Shown here in pieces: positions 61,617 through 64,000 of a stretch of DNA of 64,000 bases. Source of the stretch: Streptomyces sp. NBC_00285 (lineage in GTDB: Bacteria > Actinomycetota > Actinomycetes > Streptomycetales > Streptomycetaceae); NCBI RefSeq assembly GCF_036174265.1, contig NZ_CP108055.1, positions 2,976,001 to 3,040,000 on the forward strand. The letters run 5' to 3'. A model generated the notes under the pieces. The model saw nothing but the letters and a program-made list of their open reading frames with translations. It made no database searches and had not been told where the DNA came from. Each line of letters begins with the position of its first letter. Position 1 is the first letter of the stretch. Both the position numbers and the translations under genes were made by a program.

Positions 61617-62401
61617 GTACGACGTCTTTCTCCGGGGGCGCGGCGGATGCCTGGCTGGACAAGCTGGGCGGGCTGCGGAACGTCGTACGCCAGGAGCTGG
61701 TGGCCCGGCAGCTCGACGAGCAGATAGTCGGGCGGTACCCGGTCGGACAGCGACTGCGGGTGCTCGACGTGGGCATGGGCCAGGGCACGCAGGCGCTGCG
61801 GCTGGCCCGGGCCGGGCATCAGGTGACCGGGCTCGAGCAGGACGCACGGATGGTCGCGGCCGCCCGGGAGTCCCTGTCCGCCGAGCCTGAGGGCATCCGG
61901 GAGCGGATGCGGATCATCGAGGGCGACGGCAGGGACACCGGGGTGCACTTCCTGCCGGGCAGTTTCGACGTCGTGCTCTGCCACGGTGTGCTCATGTACG
62001 TCCAGGAGCCGGATCCGCTGCTTGCGGGACTGGCGCGGATGCTGGCACCGGGCGGGCTGCTGTCGCTGCTCGTGCGGAACGCGGACGCGCTGGCGATGCG
62101 GCCGGGGCTGGCCGGGGACTGGGCCGGCACGTGGGACGCCTTCGACTCGGTGGCGTACCGGAACCGCCTGGGCCTCGACGTTCGCGCCGACCGGCTGAGC
62201 ACGCTGACGGCGACGCTCGCGGGCATCGGGGCGCCGCTCCGGGCCTGGTACGGCGTGCGGGTGTTCACGGACACGGCCACGGACGACGCGGAGGTCCCTG
62301 CCGACACGGAGGCGCTGCTGGCCTGTGAGGAGCGGGCGGGGCGGACGGATCCGTACCGGGGGGTCGCCGCGCTGCTGCATCTCTGCGGCGTGCGGGGCTG
62401 A
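61613..62401 (+). CDS. SAM-dependent methyltransferase (class I)
   Basis: About 262 residues, class I Rossmann methyltransferase. Motif I is RVLDVGMGQGTQALRLA, with acidic residue in GLEQDARM and motif post-I GDGRD; FDVVLCHGVLMYV is the catalytic-site motif. CTG 61613 overlaps the DUF3043 stop (CTGA) and has GGAGAG five bases upstream. No ATG or GTG exists near it except ATG 61427, far upstream inside DUF3043. Its substrate is unknown. Confidence 0.8.
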   Translation: MSTTSFSGGAADAWLDKLGGLRNVVRQELVARQLDEQIVGRYPVGQRLRVLDVGMGQGTQALRLARAGHQVTGLEQDARMVAAARESLSAEPEGIRERMRIIEGDGRDTGVHFLPGSFDVVLCHGVLMYVQEPDPLLAGLARMLAPGGLLSLLVRNADALAMRPGLAGDWAGTWDAFDSVAYRNRLGLDVRADRLSTLTATLAGIGAPLRAWYGVRVFTDTATDDAEVPADTEALLACEERAGRTDPYRGVAALLHLCGVRG

Positions 62402-62620
62402 GCCCGCTCGGACCAGCCACATCGGCTTCGCCGCAGGATCGCCGCTCGGGTGTCGGTGGCGTCGAGCGTCGTCCAGGGCATCGTCCCGGCGCCCGGCCGG
62501 ACCCTCCGGCGAGGGCGACAGCGGCAATGACGACACCAGGATCAGACGTCGGTGGCCTTCACGCGTGACGGAGGCGCGAGGGCCGTGGACGTGACGCCGG
62601 GTGAGCAGAGGCGGAGGAGG

Positions 62621-62650
62621 CGGGCGAGGGTGTGCGACGGCCCTCGCCCG
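62621..62650. terminator. Terminator-like hairpin between convergent genes
   Basis: CGGGCGAGGG and CCCTCGCCCG form a 10-bp stem with a ten-base loop, between the methyltransferase and the small gene at 62657. The 62402-62620 stretch upstream of it shows no gene, only possible chance frames. Confidence 0.65.
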
Positions 62651-62656
62651 TCCGTG

Positions 62657-62872
62657 TCACGCCTCCTCGGCCGCGCGCAGGCTCATCGGGCCGTAGATCT
62701 CCGTGGCGTCCTCGAACAGCCGCACCTGTTCGGCGCCACCGGCGAGCAGGGGCTTCCAGTACTCACCGAGCCAGGACTCCGCGTCTCCCTGGGTGGTGAA
62801 CTCCTCCGGCTCCACCGCGGGCTGGGTCTCCGCGCCGTCGGCCTTCTCGAACCGCCAGATCCATGTCGCCAT
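62657..62872 (-). CDS. Small conserved-looking protein, unknown function
   Basis: 71 residues, starting with ATG and carrying strongly biased codons. The sequence begins MATWIWRFEKADGAET and has an acidic Trp/Tyr-containing central part (DAESWLGEYWKPLLAGG) and LFEDATEIYGPMSL. The size and composition suggest a small cytoplasmic protein. No family is recognised. Divergent from the cobU gene. Confidence 0.8.
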   Translation of the reverse strand: MATWIWRFEKADGAETQPAVEPEEFTTQGDAESWLGEYWKPLLAGGAEQVRLFEDATEIYGPMSLRAAEEA

Positions 62873-63046
62873 GCAGGCCTCCCTCGTATGGGCACGTTCC
62901 GTGGTCGAGCCTATGCGCTCCGCTGGGTCGGACGGAACAAGATCGCGACAGTTCGTCGTCCGTGGGCCTGATGTCGACGCGGTCCCGCGCCACTTGAACG
63001 CACCTCTGCGCGAGCAAGATCAACAGGCACCGGGGAGAATCGGCTC

Positions 63047-64000
63047 GTGGAACTCACTCTTCTCGGTACCGGTGCCCCCGACGGCCTTCCCCGCCCCGGC
63101 TGTCCCTGCGCCGCCTGCGCCGTCGCCGTCGGGGCGGACGCCCGTGGTGCCACCGCGGTGCTCGTCGACGGGGCCCTGCTGCTCGATCTGACCCCCGGTG
63201 CCGCCTTCGCCGCCGCCCGCGCGGGGCATTCGCTCGCAGGCGTACGGCAGGTACTGCTGTCGCATCCGCATGACGGGCCCGCGGTCGAGGTGCCTGCCGG
63301 GATTCCGCAGCCGGGGCGGGTGCCGGACGGGCGGGAGCTGGCGTTGCTGACGGGCCACCGGGTGCGGGCCGTCGCCATGGACGCGCCGGGGACCGGGTAC
63401 GCCGTCACCGGGCCCGACGGGCAGCGGGCGCTGTATCTGCCTCCGGGTGGTGCGCCCGCCGGGCTGGAGGAGGGGGCCGTCGAGTCGTACGACCTGGTGC
63501 TCGCCGATGTCGTACGACGGCCGGACGCGCTGGCCCGGCTGCGGGCCGTGGGGGCGGTCGGGCCCACGACCGACGTCGTCGCCGTCCATCTCGATCACGA
63601 CGTGCCTCCCGGCGCCGAGCTGCGCCGGAGGCTGGCCGCCGCCGGGGCGCGGGCCGTGCCCGACGGGACGACGCTGACGGTCGGGGCCTACGAGGACGTA
63701 CCGGATGTGCCGCGGCGGACGCTGGTGCTGGGCGGGGCGCGGTCCGGGAAGTCGGTGGAGGCCGAGCGACGCCTGGAGGCCTTTCCCGAGGTGCTGTACG
63801 TCGCGACCGGCGGGTCCCGGAACGGGGACACCGAGTGGGCCTCCCGGGTCTCCGTGCACCGGGAGCGGCGGCCCGGATCCTGGCGTACGACCGAGACCTG
63901 CGACCTGGTGCCGCTGCTGAAGGACGACGGGGCGCCGCTGCTGATCGACTGTCTGTCGCTGTGGCTGACGGATGCGATGGACGCCGTGGGGGCGTGGGAC
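63047..64000 (+). CDS. cobU: Bifunctional adenosylcobinamide kinase / guanylyltransferase with MBL-like N-terminal domain (3' end outside window)
   Basis: Cobalamin lower-pathway enzyme, cut by the window end (318 codons visible). Residues 1-215 resemble a metallo-beta-lactamase fold: LTLLGTGAPDGLPRPGCPCAACA and LLDLTPGAAFAAARAG. But the His-rich signature is degenerate, reading LLSHPHDGPAVE. The CobU domain begins near residue 220 with the P-loop LVLGGARSGKSVEAERRL, followed by VLYVATGGSRNGD (the CobU ATG motif) and a CLSLWLTDAM segment. GTG 63047 follows CGGGGAG. Other cobalamin genes are probably beyond the window edge. Confidence 0.88.
   Translation, partial: MELTLLGTGAPDGLPRPGCPCAACAVAVGADARGATAVLVDGALLLDLTPGAAFAAARAGHSLAGVRQVLLSHPHDGPAVEVPAGIPQPGRVPDGRELALLTGHRVRAVAMDAPGTGYAVTGPDGQRALYLPPGGAPAGLEEGAVESYDLVLADVVRRPDALARLRAVGAVGPTTDVVAVHLDHDVPPGAELRRRLAAAGARAVPDGTTLTVGAYEDVPDVPRRTLVLGGARSGKSVEAERRLEAFPEVLYVATGGSRNGDTEWASRVSVHRERRPGSWRTTETCDLVPLLKDDGAPLLIDCLSLWLTDAMDAVGAWD

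Noticed and set aside
62402..62656. Short frames in the gap after the methyltransferase
   Set aside because: Candidate frames on both strands give Arg/Pro/Ser-rich translations without a ribosome-binding site or biased codons; treated as non-coding with a terminator.

Overview
The window is chromosomal DNA from a Streptomyces species or close relative. The G+C is very high, third codon positions are strongly G/C biased, and GTG and TTG starts are common. The gene order (trpE(G) with a Trp leader peptide, glkA with its partner gene, fadD, qcrCAB, ctaCDF, nadA, pspA, cobU) resembles the conserved core of Streptomyces chromosomes as I remember it. No insertion sequence, prophage, integrase, CRISPR array, rRNA or tRNA is visible, so this is a housekeeping core segment. 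Its more interesting content is regulatory DNA/RNA and a few unusual fusions.

Layout. 0-9 kb: a PASTA-type Ser/Thr kinase, endonuclease IV, a His-rich DUF4396 membrane protein behind a CsoR-like copper operator, a sulfite-oxidase-like molybdoenzyme, bacterioferritin with its ferredoxin (the latter behind an iron box), class II DAHP synthase, and the divergent trpL attenuator plus fused anthranilate synthase. 9-20 kb: phosphofructokinase, a two-component system, an acyltransferase, an esterase, an endo/exonuclease/phosphatase protein, glucokinase with the small gene upstream of it, an ArsA-like ATPase, an SRPBCC protein and a metallophosphoesterase. 19.6-35 kb: acyl-CoA ligase with a structured leader, a secreted cholesterol oxidase, two mannosyltransferase-like proteins, a gluzincin-like lipoprotein, two paralogous NlpC/P60 hydrolases, a NYN-domain protein, a small zinc-ribbon protein, rhomboid protease, an AsnC-type effector-domain protein and a PQQ-repeat kinase. 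34.4-36 kb: a SufS-like PLP enzyme preceded by a SAM-IV riboswitch.

36-47 kb is the aerobic respiratory core: trpD, then ctaE-qcrC-qcrA-qcrB (one operon) and ctaC-ctaD-ctaF (a second), separated by an L,D-transpeptidase and a degenerate receiver protein. 47-64 kb: a cysteine desulfurase-TusA fusion, adenosine kinase, a large single-pass membrane protein, the Fe-S carrier ErpA, quinolinate synthase (an Fe-S enzyme), a second PQQ-repeat kinase, an ECF sigma factor with a YCII partner, a second two-component system, PspA/PspAA, DUF3043 and methyltransferase genes, and a cobU-type gene cut by the window end.

How the parts connect: three genes feed the tryptophan pathway (aroH, trpE(G), trpD) and are spread over 32 kb. 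The window holds the cytochrome bcc-aa3 supercomplex components. Iron-sulfur and sulfur handling (TusA-fused desulfurase, SufS-like enzyme under SAM control, ErpA, Bfr/Bfd) recurs. Cell-envelope functions (NlpC/P60, L,D-transpeptidase, PspA, PASTA kinase) are another theme. Starts were chosen from ribosome-binding sites, family length or paralogue comparison. All functional names are by motif and family recognition; no database search was possible.
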